Part shown: positions 32,623 to 41,663 of the stretch, one piece after another
Layout of the letters: each line of letters begins with the position of its first letter
Position numbering within the stretch: position 1 is the stretch's first letter
Assembly: GCA_017849455.1 (NCBI GenBank)
Contig: JAFIGX010000018.1
Span: 1-43,749, forward strand
Reading direction: 5' to 3'
Length of the DNA: 43,749 nucleotides
Origin: Pseudobacter sp.
Lineage (GTDB): Bacteria > Bacteroidota > Bacteroidia > Chitinophagales > Chitinophagaceae
Notes under the pieces: generated by a model
What the model was told of the DNA's origin: nothing
Databases searched by the model: none
The model's input: only the letters and a program-made list of their open reading frames with translations
Made by a program: the position numbers and the translations under genes

Positions 32623-33675
32623 ATGCTGAAGCAGTACATACCTTCATTCCACGCCGAATTGCATGCTATCGATACCAGGTCGTTCGACATTGCCCGATAT
32701 CCGGCGGAATACATGCAGCTCTTGTTGACCCATAGTACCTATTACCTTCATATCTATACGCAGGTATTGGAAAAAGCGCTCGCGCTTTCCGGGAAAAAAA
32801 AGGAAGATATCATACTGCTGGATTATGGCGCCGGTAACGGCCTGTTGGGCATGTTCGCAAAGCATTGCGGTTTCAGGAAAGTATATGCTATAGATATCAG
32901 CGAGCCCTTCGTACAGGCCGCCCGTCTGTTGAATGAACGGCTCAGGCTGCCCGTCGATTCGATCATGACCGGTGATTGGGAAACAGCGGCCAGTTTTTTC
33001 CAGGATAAGCAGAAACCTGATATAGTAGCAGGCACTGATGTGATCGAACATATCTATGATCTCGATATTTTTTTCAGAGGAATAAAAGAAATGAATCCTG
33101 CCATGGTAACGGTCTTCACTACCAGCGCCATTTCCTCCAATCCCTACAAACGGTTTGTTTTTGAAAGAGCACAACGGCAGGATGAGTATGATTACAATCA
33201 TGCTGAACATTCTTCAGGCGAAAACCCTTATGCGGGCCTGCCTTTTCTCGAAGTGAGAAGACGCATCATCAGGGAAAATTTTTCTTTACCCGATGCGACT
33301 GTAGAGCAATTGGCAGGGCTAACGAGAGGATTCAACCGCACAGATATGCTCGATGCAGTGAAGGGGTTTATTGCCGGATCGGTCATCATGCCCGCTACTG
33401 AACATCCCACCAATACCTGCGATCCGATCACCGGAAGCTGGACCGAGCGATTGCTTACCATCGATCAGTATAAGAAGATCTATGAGGAAAATGGCTTTCA
33501 CCTGCAGGTGTCCAATGGTTTTTACAATTCCTGGCAGCCCGGTCTTAAATCAATATTATTGAAGCCCATCAACTTTTTTACCGGCGTCTCCGGGAAATGG
33601 GGCCGCTGGCTGAGTTCCTATATTCTTCTTGCAGGCCATGTACAACAGCCTGTGAAGGGCATACAAAAAAATTAA
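32623..33675 (+). CDS. Class I SAM-dependent methyltransferase
   Basis: 350 residues. The Rossmann methyltransferase core spans about 60-180: motif I ILLDYGAGNGLLGMFAK (about residues 64-80), the acidic end of strand 2 in KVYAIDIS, then DIVAGTDVIEHIYDLDIFFRGI, typical of methyltransferase_25/UbiG-like enzymes. The N-terminal 55 residues (IPSFHAELHAIDTRSFDIARYPAEYM) and the C-terminal third have no assignment from me. No membrane segment is present, so it should be cytoplasmic. The acceptor cannot be read from sequence. No partner gene is adjacent: it has its own promoter box, and so does the next gene. Confidence 0.85.
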   Translation: MLKQYIPSFHAELHAIDTRSFDIARYPAEYMQLLLTHSTYYLHIYTQVLEKALALSGKKKEDIILLDYGAGNGLLGMFAKHCGFRKVYAIDISEPFVQAARLLNERLRLPVDSIMTGDWETAASFFQDKQKPDIVAGTDVIEHIYDLDIFFRGIKEMNPAMVTVFTTSAISSNPYKRFVFERAQRQDEYDYNHAEHSSGENPYAGLPFLEVRRRIIRENFSLPDATVEQLAGLTRGFNRTDMLDAVKGFIAGSVIMPATEHPTNTCDPITGSWTERLLTIDQYKKIYEENGFHLQVSNGFYNSWQPGLKSILLKPINFFTGVSGKWGRWLSSYILLAGHVQQPVKGIQKN

Positions 33676-33706
33676 ACATTTCATAAAACGACAATTGTTC
33701 CGGTAG

Positions 33707-33714
33707 TATATTTG
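33707..33714 (+). promoter_or_regulatory. -7 promoter box (TATATTTG) of the phosphoesterase gene
   Basis: Exact TAnnTTTG match only 19 bases before the ATG, implying a very short 5' leader that starts at or inside the hairpin at 33718-33737. Confidence 0.55.
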
Positions 33715-33717
33715 GAA

Positions 33718-33737
33718 GCATAAGTTTGCGCTTATGC
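33718..33737 (+). promoter_or_regulatory. Hairpin covering the start codon of the phosphoesterase gene
   Basis: GCATAAG (33718-33724) and CTTATGC (33731-33737) pair perfectly around a 6-base loop. The ATG at 33734-33736 lies in the second arm, so it would be occluded when the hairpin forms. Confidence 0.5.
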
Positions 33738-35218
33738 TAAACAGAAGGAACTTCCTGAAGAACGTGGGTCTTACCGGCTCTTTAATGGCCATGCCCGCTG
33801 CCTTGCTAAAGGCGAATCCGGCAACAGTACCGGAGAACATCGATCTTTCAACGATCACTTTAAAAGGAAAAGTAAAAAGCCAGGGGCAGGGGATCGCTGG
33901 AGTGGCCGTTACTGATGGGATCAATATCACCCGAACGGATAAGAGCGGCAAGTATGAGTTGCTGAGCAACGCCACTGCTGAATTCGTTTATATCAGCGTG
34001 CCCGCAGGATATGCATTTCCCGCCAATAAAGGGATCGCTGAATTTTATAGGCCCCTTGCGAAGAACAGCGCCACTTTGGTCAATGATTTTGAACTGGTGA
34101 GGCTCGACACAGATGATCGTAAACATAATTTTGTGGTATGGGCAGATACACAAATGATCTCGAAAGAAGACGTGGAGCTTTTAAAAAGCCAGTCGGTGCC
34201 CGACCTGCAGGCACTTGTGCAATCATATCCCCAGGGTACATTATTCCACGGCATCGGGTGCGGTGATCTGGTGTGGGACCGGTTTGAATTATTCGAAGAT
34301 TATAAACAGGCTATTGCGATGTGCGGTATCCCTTTCTACAATGTGATCGGCAATCACGATATGGACCTCGATGCACGTACCGATGACAAATCTGCCGCCA
34401 CCTTCAAAAAGCAATTCGGCCCTACGTACTATTCTTTCAACAGGGGAGAGGTCCATTATGTGGTATTGGATGATGTGTTCTTCATTGGAACAGCTAAAAA
34501 ATATATCGGTTACCTGACGGAGAACCAACTGCAATGGCTGGAGCAGGACCTGGCGCTGGTGAAGCCCGGCAGTACGATAGTGGTAAGTCTGCATATCCCC
34601 ACAAATACCGGTGCTGCGAGAAGGGCCAATAAGGAAGAAGAATTGGGAGGAGTGGTTTCCAACAGGAAGCAGTTGTATAAATTGCTGGCTCCCTATAAAG
34701 TTCATATCATGAGTGGTCATACGCATTTCAATGACAACTGGGAAGAGGGCAATATGATGGAACATAATCACGGAACTGTTTGTGGCGCCTGGTGGACGGG
34801 CCCTATCTGTGGGGATGGCACACCCAGTGGTTATGGAGTTTATGAAGTAGATGGGTCGGAGATCAGGTGGCATTATCAATCTACCGGGCTGCCGAAGGAC
34901 AAACAGCTCAGGACCTATCCAAAAGGAAAAATAAAGGATGCACCCGACGAGATCGCAGTGAATGTTTGGAACTGGGATAAAAAATGGAAGGTGGAATGGT
35001 ATGAAGATGGTGTTCTCAAAGGGCCGATGGAACAAAGAGTGGCCTATGATCCATGGGCTGTAGAATTATATGCAGGGCCCGATCTCCCCAAAAAGCACAA
35101 ATTCGTGGAGCCGACCCTGAATGATCATATATTCTTTGCCAAACCTTCTGCCAATGCCCGGCAAATCACGGTAAAGGCAACGGACAGGTTCGGCAATGTA
35201 TATGAGGAAACGATCTGA
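33734..35218 (+). CDS. Calcineurin-like metallophosphoesterase with N- and C-terminal beta domains
   Basis: 494 residues. The N-terminus NRRNFLKNVGLTG resembles a Tat signal (RRNFLK before a hydrophobic stretch), fitting export of a folded metalloenzyme. An N-terminal carboxypeptidase-regulatory/MetallophosN-like domain occupies about 40-125 (LKGKVKSQGQGIAGVAVTDG). The catalytic domain at about 130-340 carries D138-x-Q140 (the family usually has DxH), GD178, GNHD (Asn207, His208), His287 in SLHIP and GHTH (His329, His331). A MetallophosC-like domain ends the protein (about 375-494). It should hydrolyse a phosphomono- or diester in the periplasm with two metal ions; the Gln at position 140 changes one metal ligand. 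Substrate unknown. It is convergent with the sigma gene that follows. Confidence 0.9.
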   Translation: MLNRRNFLKNVGLTGSLMAMPAALLKANPATVPENIDLSTITLKGKVKSQGQGIAGVAVTDGINITRTDKSGKYELLSNATAEFVYISVPAGYAFPANKGIAEFYRPLAKNSATLVNDFELVRLDTDDRKHNFVVWADTQMISKEDVELLKSQSVPDLQALVQSYPQGTLFHGIGCGDLVWDRFELFEDYKQAIAMCGIPFYNVIGNHDMDLDARTDDKSAATFKKQFGPTYYSFNRGEVHYVVLDDVFFIGTAKKYIGYLTENQLQWLEQDLALVKPGSTIVVSLHIPTNTGAARRANKEEELGGVVSNRKQLYKLLAPYKVHIMSGHTHFNDNWEEGNMMEHNHGTVCGAWWTGPICGDGTPSGYGVYEVDGSEIRWHYQSTGLPKDKQLRTYPKGKIKDAPDEIAVNVWNWDKKWKVEWYEDGVLKGPMEQRVAYDPWAVELYAGPDLPKKHKFVEPTLNDHIFFAKPSANARQITVKATDRFGNVYEETI

Positions 35219-35277
35219 ACCAGGTACCCTGGCGCCAAAGATCTTGAAGGGTGGCGGACGAGGGGTGGACAAATGAT

Positions 35278-35850
35278 CTATCCAAGGAAAGAAAGCAATC
35301 CTTTTTTCAAAAGCAACTGCCTGATCTTGTTAATGCCCCGGGCTTTATTCGACCGTACCGTCGATTCCAGCATATTCAACCTGGTGGAAATCTCTTTGTG
35401 GTTCATCCCCTGAATGAAAAAGAGTGTAAGTACATCGCGGGGCTTTCCGGGCAGGTGTTTTATTTCGGAATGGATGGTCTTCAGTAATTCTTCGAAAGGG
35501 ATATTATTAACGAACATTTCGTCTTTCCGGTCGCCCAAAAACAAGAACATTTGTTTGAACTGATCTTGCCTTTTGGTCGATTTTGCTTTGTTGATACTGG
35601 CATTTCGGACCACTATGGAAAGATACTTGATCACGTCCAGCCCCGCATTCAATGTAAGGCTATCTCGTTTATCCCATAAAGCGAGTAAAGCATCCTGTAC
35701 CACTTCTTCCGATTCACCGGCATTTTCGGTAAAGGAGATTGACAGTTCATGCAATTTTTTGTGCAGCTTTTTCTCTATTTCCCTCAATGCATTCTGGTCG
35801 CCATTCTTTAGTCTTTTGATCAAATCTTCATCGATGAGTGTTTTAGTCAT
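35278..35850 (-). CDS. Orphan ECF sigma factor
   Basis: 190 residues. Region 2 includes ESEEVVQDALLALWDKRDSL and VIKYLSIVVRNASINKAKSTKR. Region 4 includes LPGKPRDVLTLFFIQGMNHKEISTRLNMLESTVRSNKARGINKIR. No FecR, anti-sigma or receptor gene is next to it: on one side is a convergent phosphoesterase, on the other a long gene-free stretch, so its control and targets are unknown. The SxxESEEVVQD segment is close to the Bacteroidota family-1 sigma factors that usually pair with FecR. Confidence 0.9.
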   Translation of the reverse strand: MTKTLIDEDLIKRLKNGDQNALREIEKKLHKKLHELSISFTENAGESEEVVQDALLALWDKRDSLTLNAGLDVIKYLSIVVRNASINKAKSTKRQDQFKQMFLFLGDRKDEMFVNNIPFEELLKTIHSEIKHLPGKPRDVLTLFFIQGMNHKEISTRLNMLESTVRSNKARGINKIRQLLLKKGLLSFLG

Positions 35851-35872
35851 TAGGCTTGTTTTTAAAGATTAG

Positions 35873-37005
35873 GGCTGGCTCTGTGAGCACATTCAAGGCA
35901 TTGTCAAGTAGGAAAAGGCATGGTGGGAGGAGAATGGACGGAGGATGACAGCATTTATAGGATAGGAAGATCGGGCCTTTAATTATGTTTTGACCGGTAT
36001 TGGCAGGCAGGTGGATTCAGAGACCTTTCCAGGTGATGGCAAGTTAATCAGGGGGCATTGCAGGTACTTAATCAGATCGGCCATTAGGATGAGTTTTGAA
36101 ATATGAAAAGGAGTGATGCTCATATAATAAAACAACAGAAATGCATATTCGTGCGAGTTTTAGCGTGAAAAAAAACCGATTTCTGCGTGGAAACTTTTTT
36201 TTAAAAAAAAGTTTCCACACGACCGGGATAAATGCAGGGCTTCACTGTTATATTATATCGAACCTATTCCTCACGATTGCTTCGGGTGAGCAAGAGGGTT
36301 TGCTTTGTCTATACACAAAGCATTTAATGATACTTCTACTTTTTGATTTTATTGGTAGGACTTCAATCCGCCGGATTGAACTTGTTCAATAGGCGGCTCC
36401 GGGTCAAATGGGAGTATGCCGTCATCTGAAACTGCAGAAGGTAGCTGGACACTTTATTCATCAACCATCGGTGCATCATTAAAATTCGTATCGTCCTTCA
36501 GTTATTATCAACCTCAAATCATTTGGTTCAGGGCAGAGGACCATCGGAAAAACATGGCCCATAAAACCAGCACCCACAGCACCGGATAAGGGAGTTGATC
36601 AGCACTCAAAGAAAGATGGATACAGAAAGCCTTACGGACTTTTCCTCCAAAAGGGCCTTTCTCATGATAATTTCATGAATTGATAATATAGTGATTGTTC
36701 TTAATGTGAATTCATTTCGGGAAAATGAATATCGTTATTATTGTCAGTGGACATTAGCAGCCTGCGCACGGGCAACAAAGACTGAAAACAATTTTACTTA
36801 TTGATAATCATTTTTATGGTGACCGATTTTCACCAGGGATCATGTCGCCTGGGAGATTAGAAAAATCTGAACCCGCCTGCACGAAAATTGCCTGGTCATC
36901 ATTATTAGAAACAGATTAGAGCTTCCCGGCAAATTTGAATGCATCCGGCGACCACCGGCTTTGTCAACTTTTCAACCGGTATGAAATTTTGCGTAAAATT
37001 GCGAC
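35873..37005. other. 1.1-kb gene-free stretch between divergent regulators
   Basis: No reading frame here looks like a protein. It contains a perfect 32-bp palindrome (36187-36218) and two shorter perfect inverted repeats: TGCTTTGT/ACAAAGCA at 36301-36322 and TTCAATCC/GGATTGAA at 36362-36380. It must include the promoters of the orphan sigma gene and the Crp-type gene. I see no mobile-element ends, tRNA or recognisable pseudogene. It could hold non-coding RNA or decayed sequence. Confidence 0.6.
36187..36218. repeat. Perfect 32-bp palindrome with T8/A8 centre
   Basis: Each 16-base arm is GTGGAAAC followed by eight T (or its reverse complement), with no spacer. Flanking bases no longer pair. 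As DNA it could extrude or bind a dimeric protein; as RNA it gives a weak A-U hairpin with a strong base. Confidence 0.85.
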
Positions 37006-37602
37006 ATGTCTACTATTGCAGAAAAGGGATTGTATCATTACCTGGCAGAAAAACAGATCCCCGGCCTAAAACAGAAAGTAGGGCAATTCACTCTCAAGAA
37101 AGGCGCCCAATTGTATGGCGCCCCGGAACGTTTTACCAACCTGTACGAGATTATCAGCGGAGCTGTGAAACTGGGCCGCTTATCACCCAGGGGAAAGGAA
37201 TGCATTTACGAGATACTTACTCCCGGTGAGTTTTTCGGTAACCTTTCCGTACTGCACGATATGCCTTTTGATGAGTTCAGCAAGACGTTGACTGCTACAG
37301 AAGTGCGATGGTACGATATACGGTTTTTTAAAGACCAGCTTTCCGACCCCGAAGTAGGGGCATGGTTCTATCCTAAAATTGTATCACGCTGGTACAAGAC
37401 AGAGTCTCTTCTTTTTTACATCCGCTCATTTGATCCCCGCAAGCGCATCCAGCAACTACATGCAGACCTGCACAAGAAAATTCCTACAGCGCATAGGAGA
37501 GAAGTATTCCTGGACAAACTTATTTCTTATTCCGACATCGCCGATCTAACGGCCACTACCCGCCAGTTGGTGGCTGATACGATGAAGGCTATCGAATGCT
37601 GA
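37006..37602 (+). CDS. Crp/Fnr-family regulator with short C-terminus
   Basis: 198 residues. The cyclic-nucleotide-binding-like beta domain at about 20-115 has LKKGAQLYGAPERFTNLYEIISGAVKLGRLSPRGKECIYEILTPGEFFGNLSVL. The dimer helix lies around 120-150. A helix-turn-helix begins at DKLISYSDIADLTATTRQLVADTMKAIE, and the protein stops immediately after the recognition helix, without the beta wing normally found in the family. It could still bind DNA weakly, or be a truncated allele. It lacks an obvious cAMP-ligand Arg/Ser set, so the ligand is unknown. It is 156 bases upstream of the Oar-like receptor and may control it. Confidence 0.87.
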   Translation: MSTIAEKGLYHYLAEKQIPGLKQKVGQFTLKKGAQLYGAPERFTNLYEIISGAVKLGRLSPRGKECIYEILTPGEFFGNLSVLHDMPFDEFSKTLTATEVRWYDIRFFKDQLSDPEVGAWFYPKIVSRWYKTESLLFYIRSFDPRKRIQQLHADLHKKIPTAHRREVFLDKLISYSDIADLTATTRQLVADTMKAIEC

Positions 37603-37723
37603 TTTGGATGGTATCTCTTCATTTGTATTATTATAACACTCCGGATGTTGGATTCTGACACGCATAACGCTAATGTAATGATTTGGTGATTTTCGCTGCA
37701 TCATTCATACTGTGTTCTGTAAA

Positions 37724-37731
37724 TAAATTTG
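37724..37731 (+). promoter_or_regulatory. -7 promoter box (TAAATTTG) of the Oar-like receptor gene
   Basis: Exact TAnnTTTG match 27 bases before the ATG. No clear TTTG -33 element at normal spacing, so an activator (for example the Crp-type protein just upstream) may help. Confidence 0.5.
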
Positions 37732-37758
37732 CACCTGTTTTCTAAAAAATAAACCCTC

Positions 37759-40700
37759 ATGAGTCTGAGTAAGAAAAGCATGTTATATGCATTGCTGTTA
37801 TTTTTATTGCCTGCAATGGTAGCTGCGCAGGTAACTACAGGAACTGTAACCGGAACAGTAAGAACACCCGACGGAAAATCACTGCCGGGAGCTTCCGTTA
37901 CACTTACCCACGAACCCTCCGGTACAAGGTATGTAACCATATCAGGTAAAGAAGGAACATTTACTGTGAATGGTGTTCGTATTGGCGGGCCTTATACTTT
38001 ATTGGTGGAATTTGTAGGGTTCAGGAAGCAGAAACGTGAAGGGTTTCATGTTTCACTGGGAGAACCTTATGATTTCAATGTAACGATGAATGATATCAAT
38101 GCCACAGAACTGGAAGGTGTGGTGGTAAGGTCTGTTAAACGCACTGCTGCCGCAGAGAAAAGCGGGGCGTCTACAGTGATAGATTCGAGACAACTGGCCA
38201 CTTTGCCTTCCTATTCCAGGAGCATTACTGATTTTACCAGGCTTACACCGCAGTCGAACGGAGGTAACTCCTTTGCCGGTCGCAGTGGTTATTACAACAA
38301 CCTGAAAGTGGATGGCGCCAACCTCAATAACAATTTCGGTTTAAGCACCGATCCTTTACCCGGTGGTGGGGCTCAACCCATTTCACTCGATGCGTTCAAC
38401 GAAATTTCGGTGAACATAGCACCGGTAGATGTGCGCCAGTCGGGCTTTACAGGCGCAGGTATCAATGCCGTCACTAAAAGTGGTACGAACGAGTTCCACG
38501 GAACTGCATTCGGTTTTTATCGCGATCAGTCGTTCAATGGTCGCAAAGCAGGTGATGTTGAACTCGCAAAGGCCGCTTCTTCTTCCAGGAAAAATATAGG
38601 TTTCAGTCTCGGCGGGCCTATCATCAAAAACAAATTGTTCTTCTTTATCAATGGCGAATATGAAGTGAATTCAGGCGCACAGATCACCAGCTATGTGCCT
38701 AAGGGCAGTACCAATCCCGGAACCCAGTCCGCCACACCGCTCGACTCTTTGGCCAAACTGTCCAAATACCTTCAAGACACCTATGGATATAATACTGGTG
38801 CGTATGATAACTATCCTTCAGCCAAAAAAGATAATTACAAGTACCTGGTCAAGCTGGACTGGAACATCGACAACCATCATAAGCTGACAGCCAAGTACAG
38901 CAATTTTATCAGTAATGAAGAACCTTCTTCCATCAATGCTACTTCCATTATCGGTGGCGGCGGGTTTGCGCTGACAGGTACTACCGCTTCTGTTTCATCT
39001 TTACCCAATGGCAGGATGGGCAACAGGGCATTGACCTTTGCCAATTCCGTATATGGGTTTAAACATATTGTTCGTTCCGGTACCCTGGAATTGAACAGTA
39101 ACTTCCGTCGCATGTCGAACAACCTGCTGGTCACCATCAGCCGTATACGCGATACACGTATTACCAACAGCGCTGCTTTTCCATTTGTGGATATTTTCGA
39201 CGGGACTACTACGGCCAACAATTACATGAGCTTCGGATACGAGCCATACAGCTATAATAATGATGTGATCAACAACGTATGGAACGTTACCGACAACTTC
39301 AATTATTATGCAGGTAAGCATACCATCACTGCAGGTGTTTCTTACGAATACCAGTTGGTAGGTAATATGTTCATGCCCGGCGCACAAAGCTATTATGTAT
39401 ACAATTCGCTGAATGATTTCGTAACACAACAAGCGCCCATCTATTATTCGTATGCATATTCCATGGTGCCCGGCAAGTCGGCTGTGTACTCCGCCGAGTT
39501 GAAATTTGGGCAAATGAGCTTTTATGCCCAGGATGAGATCAAAGTGAATCCCAGGCTGAAAGTAACTCTTGGTTTGCGTGCCGACCGCCCTGTCTACATT
39601 GAAAGAGCGCTGGAGAATCCCGCGATAACAGCGCTTACATTTCCCGACAAAGCAGGTGTGATGACACACTACAACGGTCAGTGGCCTACATCGAGATTCA
39701 ATCTGTCGCCCCGCGCCGGTATCAGGTGGGATGTCAACGGAGATAAATCGCTCATCCTGCGCGGAAGCACCGGTATATTCAATGGCCTCAATCCCTTTGT
39801 GTGGTTGACCAATATGCCTACCAACAGCGGTATGTACCAGAACAGTGTAGCATTGCGCAACACCAATCCTGATGAAGCAGCGATACTGGCCGGTATGAAA
39901 TTCAATCCTAATATTACTGCGTATGCAGATAAATTCCCACCGGTTGCAGGGGCTTCCCTGCCCAGCAACATCGTGTTGATGGATAAGAATTTTAAATTTC
40001 CCCAGGTCTTCAGGACCGATCTGGCCATCGATAAGAACCTGGGCAATGGTTTCAGCATGACACTGGAAGGTATCATTACAAAAGATATCAATGCCATCGT
40101 AATGCGCAATGCAAACCTCAAAGAGCCCACAGGTTTTGTAACAGGGCCCGATAGCAGACCGCGATATATGTCTACCGCTGCTGCCGACAGGTATATTTAT
40201 CCTTCTCTCAGCTCTGCCGTGATCGTCGAGAATACCAGGAAAGGATATTCCTACGCTCTCACCGCGCAATTATCGAAGGCATTCAGCAAAGGATTTTATG
40301 GATCTGTTGCCTATACGTATACACGCGCTAAGGATGTTACCGCCAACTCCGGCTCACAGGCTTATTCCGTATGGAATTCCAATGCAACCGTAGGTACTAC
40401 CAATGACCAGGAATTGTACCCTGCATCCGGTGTTGCAAAACATAGAGTGGTAAGTGTATTATCATACAGGCTTGAATATGCCAACCATGCGGCCACTACA
40501 ATTTCACTGATGTACGAAGGTGCTCCTGCCGGTAATATTACTTACAGGATCAATGGCGATATGAATGGTGATGGCAACAACCAGGACCTGATGTATGTGC
40601 CTGTCAAGGCCAGTGATCTGAATTTCGAACAGTACACCACCACTGTAAACGGCGTGGTATATACATTCACACCCCAGCAACAGGCTGCAGCGCTGGATAA

Positions 40701-41076
40701 ATTCATTAACAATACGCCTTACCTGAGCAAACGCCGCGGGCAGTATACTGAAAGAAATGGCAGCGTGATGCCCTGGTACAGCAACCTGAATGCCCGTATC
40801 ATGCAGGATTTCTTTATCAATGCCGGAGGCCGCAGGCATACGCTGCAGTTCACTGCAGATATCCTGAACCTGCCCAACCTGTTGAACAAGTACTGGGGCA
40901 TTGTTCAGGGAACTACCACCACACAACCGCTGGCATTCAGGAATTTCGATGCCAACGGAGCGCCCGTGTACCGTATGCAGAACGTGAATGGTGTATTATA
41001 TACCAAGCCATACCAGAATGTATACTCTTCGGCCAGCACCTGGTCGATGCAACTGGGCGTACGTTATATTTTTTAA
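37759..41076 (+). CDS. Oar-like TonB-dependent outer-membrane receptor
   Basis: 1,105 residues with a signal peptide ending near MVAAQ (residue 24). The carboxypeptidase-regulatory-like domain at about 28-113 has GTVTGTVRTPDGKSLPGASVTLTH. The plug at about 130-240 has SITDFTRLTPQSNGG, YYNNLKVDGANLNNNFG and ISVNIAPVDVRQSGFTGAGINAVTKSGTN. The rest is a large barrel with the late Oar-family segment GDMNGDGNNQDLMYVP, ending LGVRYIF. Oar proteins are TonB-linked transporters or receptors of uncertain cargo, distinct from SusC (no STN domain and no SusD partner). A small lipoprotein gene follows 21 bases downstream and is probably its surface partner. Confidence 0.94.
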   Translation: MSLSKKSMLYALLLFLLPAMVAAQVTTGTVTGTVRTPDGKSLPGASVTLTHEPSGTRYVTISGKEGTFTVNGVRIGGPYTLLVEFVGFRKQKREGFHVSLGEPYDFNVTMNDINATELEGVVVRSVKRTAAAEKSGASTVIDSRQLATLPSYSRSITDFTRLTPQSNGGNSFAGRSGYYNNLKVDGANLNNNFGLSTDPLPGGGAQPISLDAFNEISVNIAPVDVRQSGFTGAGINAVTKSGTNEFHGTAFGFYRDQSFNGRKAGDVELAKAASSSRKNIGFSLGGPIIKNKLFFFINGEYEVNSGAQITSYVPKGSTNPGTQSATPLDSLAKLSKYLQDTYGYNTGAYDNYPSAKKDNYKYLVKLDWNIDNHHKLTAKYSNFISNEEPSSINATSIIGGGGFALTGTTASVSSLPNGRMGNRALTFANSVYGFKHIVRSGTLELNSNFRRMSNNLLVTISRIRDTRITNSAAFPFVDIFDGTTTANNYMSFGYEPYSYNNDVINNVWNVTDNFNYYAGKHTITAGVSYEYQLVGNMFMPGAQSYYVYNSLNDFVTQQAPIYYSYAYSMVPGKSAVYSAELKFGQMSFYAQDEIKVNPRLKVTLGLRADRPVYIERALENPAITALTFPDKAGVMTHYNGQWPTSRFNLSPRAGIRWDVNGDKSLILRGSTGIFNGLNPFVWLTNMPTNSGMYQNSVALRNTNPDEAAILAGMKFNPNITAYADKFPPVAGASLPSNIVLMDKNFKFPQVFRTDLAIDKNLGNGFSMTLEGIITKDINAIVMRNANLKEPTGFVTGPDSRPRYMSTAAADRYIYPSLSSAVIVENTRKGYSYALTAQLSKAFSKGFYGSVAYTYTRAKDVTANSGSQAYSVWNSNATVGTTNDQELYPASGVAKHRVVSVLSYRLEYANHAATTISLMYEGAPAGNITYRINGDMNGDGNNQDLMYVPVKASDLNFEQYTTTVNGVVYTFTPQQQAAALDKFINNTPYLSKRRGQYTERNGSVMPWYSNLNARIMQDFFINAGGRRHTLQFTADILNLPNLLNKYWGIVQGTTTTQPLAFRNFDANGAPVYRMQNVNGVLYTKPYQNVYSSASTWSMQLGVRYIF

Positions 41077-41097
41077 TCAGCATAATCACCATATACA

Positions 41098-41604
41098 ATG
41101 AAATCTTTTTTGTATTTATCAATAGTGATCGGTAGCCTGTTTGCAGCAGGATGTACCAAAAACAATGATACAATAAAACAAAGTCTTGAAAATGCATTGC
41201 CCGCGATAGAAGTTACCAGTCTGGGGTTGCTGCAGCAAACCGGCCCTTTTGCGCAGTCGGACGCTATACAGGTAACGTTTGGCGGTGCTCTCACGAAAAC
41301 CGAGCCTGGTGCTTTCGATATTGCCTGGTATGATGCTCCTTCCTCAGGCACGCCTGCACGGGTAGACAGCGTGCATTTCGATGGCTGGAATGTTTCAGCG
41401 GCTGCTGCGACAGCCAACAATGCCATCAGCACCAGTTTTATCGGGACCACTTATCCCAATACCAATGCTTTTTCAGGTAACCTGGTATTGAAGCTGGCAA
41501 AACTTGCAGGAGGTTTCAAGTCGTACACCTTACGCGTATATGCGCGGACGAAGGACAACCGCTTGGCTTCTGTATCCGTAACGAAGCTGATCACGGTTAA
41601 ATAA
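41098..41604 (+). CDS. Small lipoprotein paired with the Oar-like receptor
   Basis: 168 residues with lipobox LFAAGC (Cys19) followed by TKNND, then a single beta-rich domain (IQVTFGGALTKTEPGAFDIAWYD, SYTLRVYARTKDNRLASVSVTKLITVK). I do not recognise the family. The 21-base spacing to the receptor gene and the terminator just behind it make a two-gene operon, so it is likely to sit at the outer membrane with the receptor. Confidence 0.78.
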   Translation: MKSFLYLSIVIGSLFAAGCTKNNDTIKQSLENALPAIEVTSLGLLQQTGPFAQSDAIQVTFGGALTKTEPGAFDIAWYDAPSSGTPARVDSVHFDGWNVSAAAATANNAISTSFIGTTYPNTNAFSGNLVLKLAKLAGGFKSYTLRVYARTKDNRLASVSVTKLITVK

Positions 41605-41630
41605 ACATATAAAGACATAAGAAACGGGGT

Positions 41631-41663
41631 ACATCCACAGATCATTCTGTGGATGTTTTTTTT
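41631..41663 (+). terminator. Intrinsic terminator of the receptor/lipoprotein operon
   Basis: Perfect 10-bp stem ACATCCACAG / CTGTGGATGT (41631-41640 and 41647-41656), 6-base loop, eight T (41656-41663). It begins 26 bases after the lipoprotein stop. Confidence 0.92.

Noticed and set aside
36141..36392. 83-codon frame in the gene-free stretch
   Set aside because: It runs straight across the 32-bp palindrome, has no family resemblance and an irregular composition; treated as chance.
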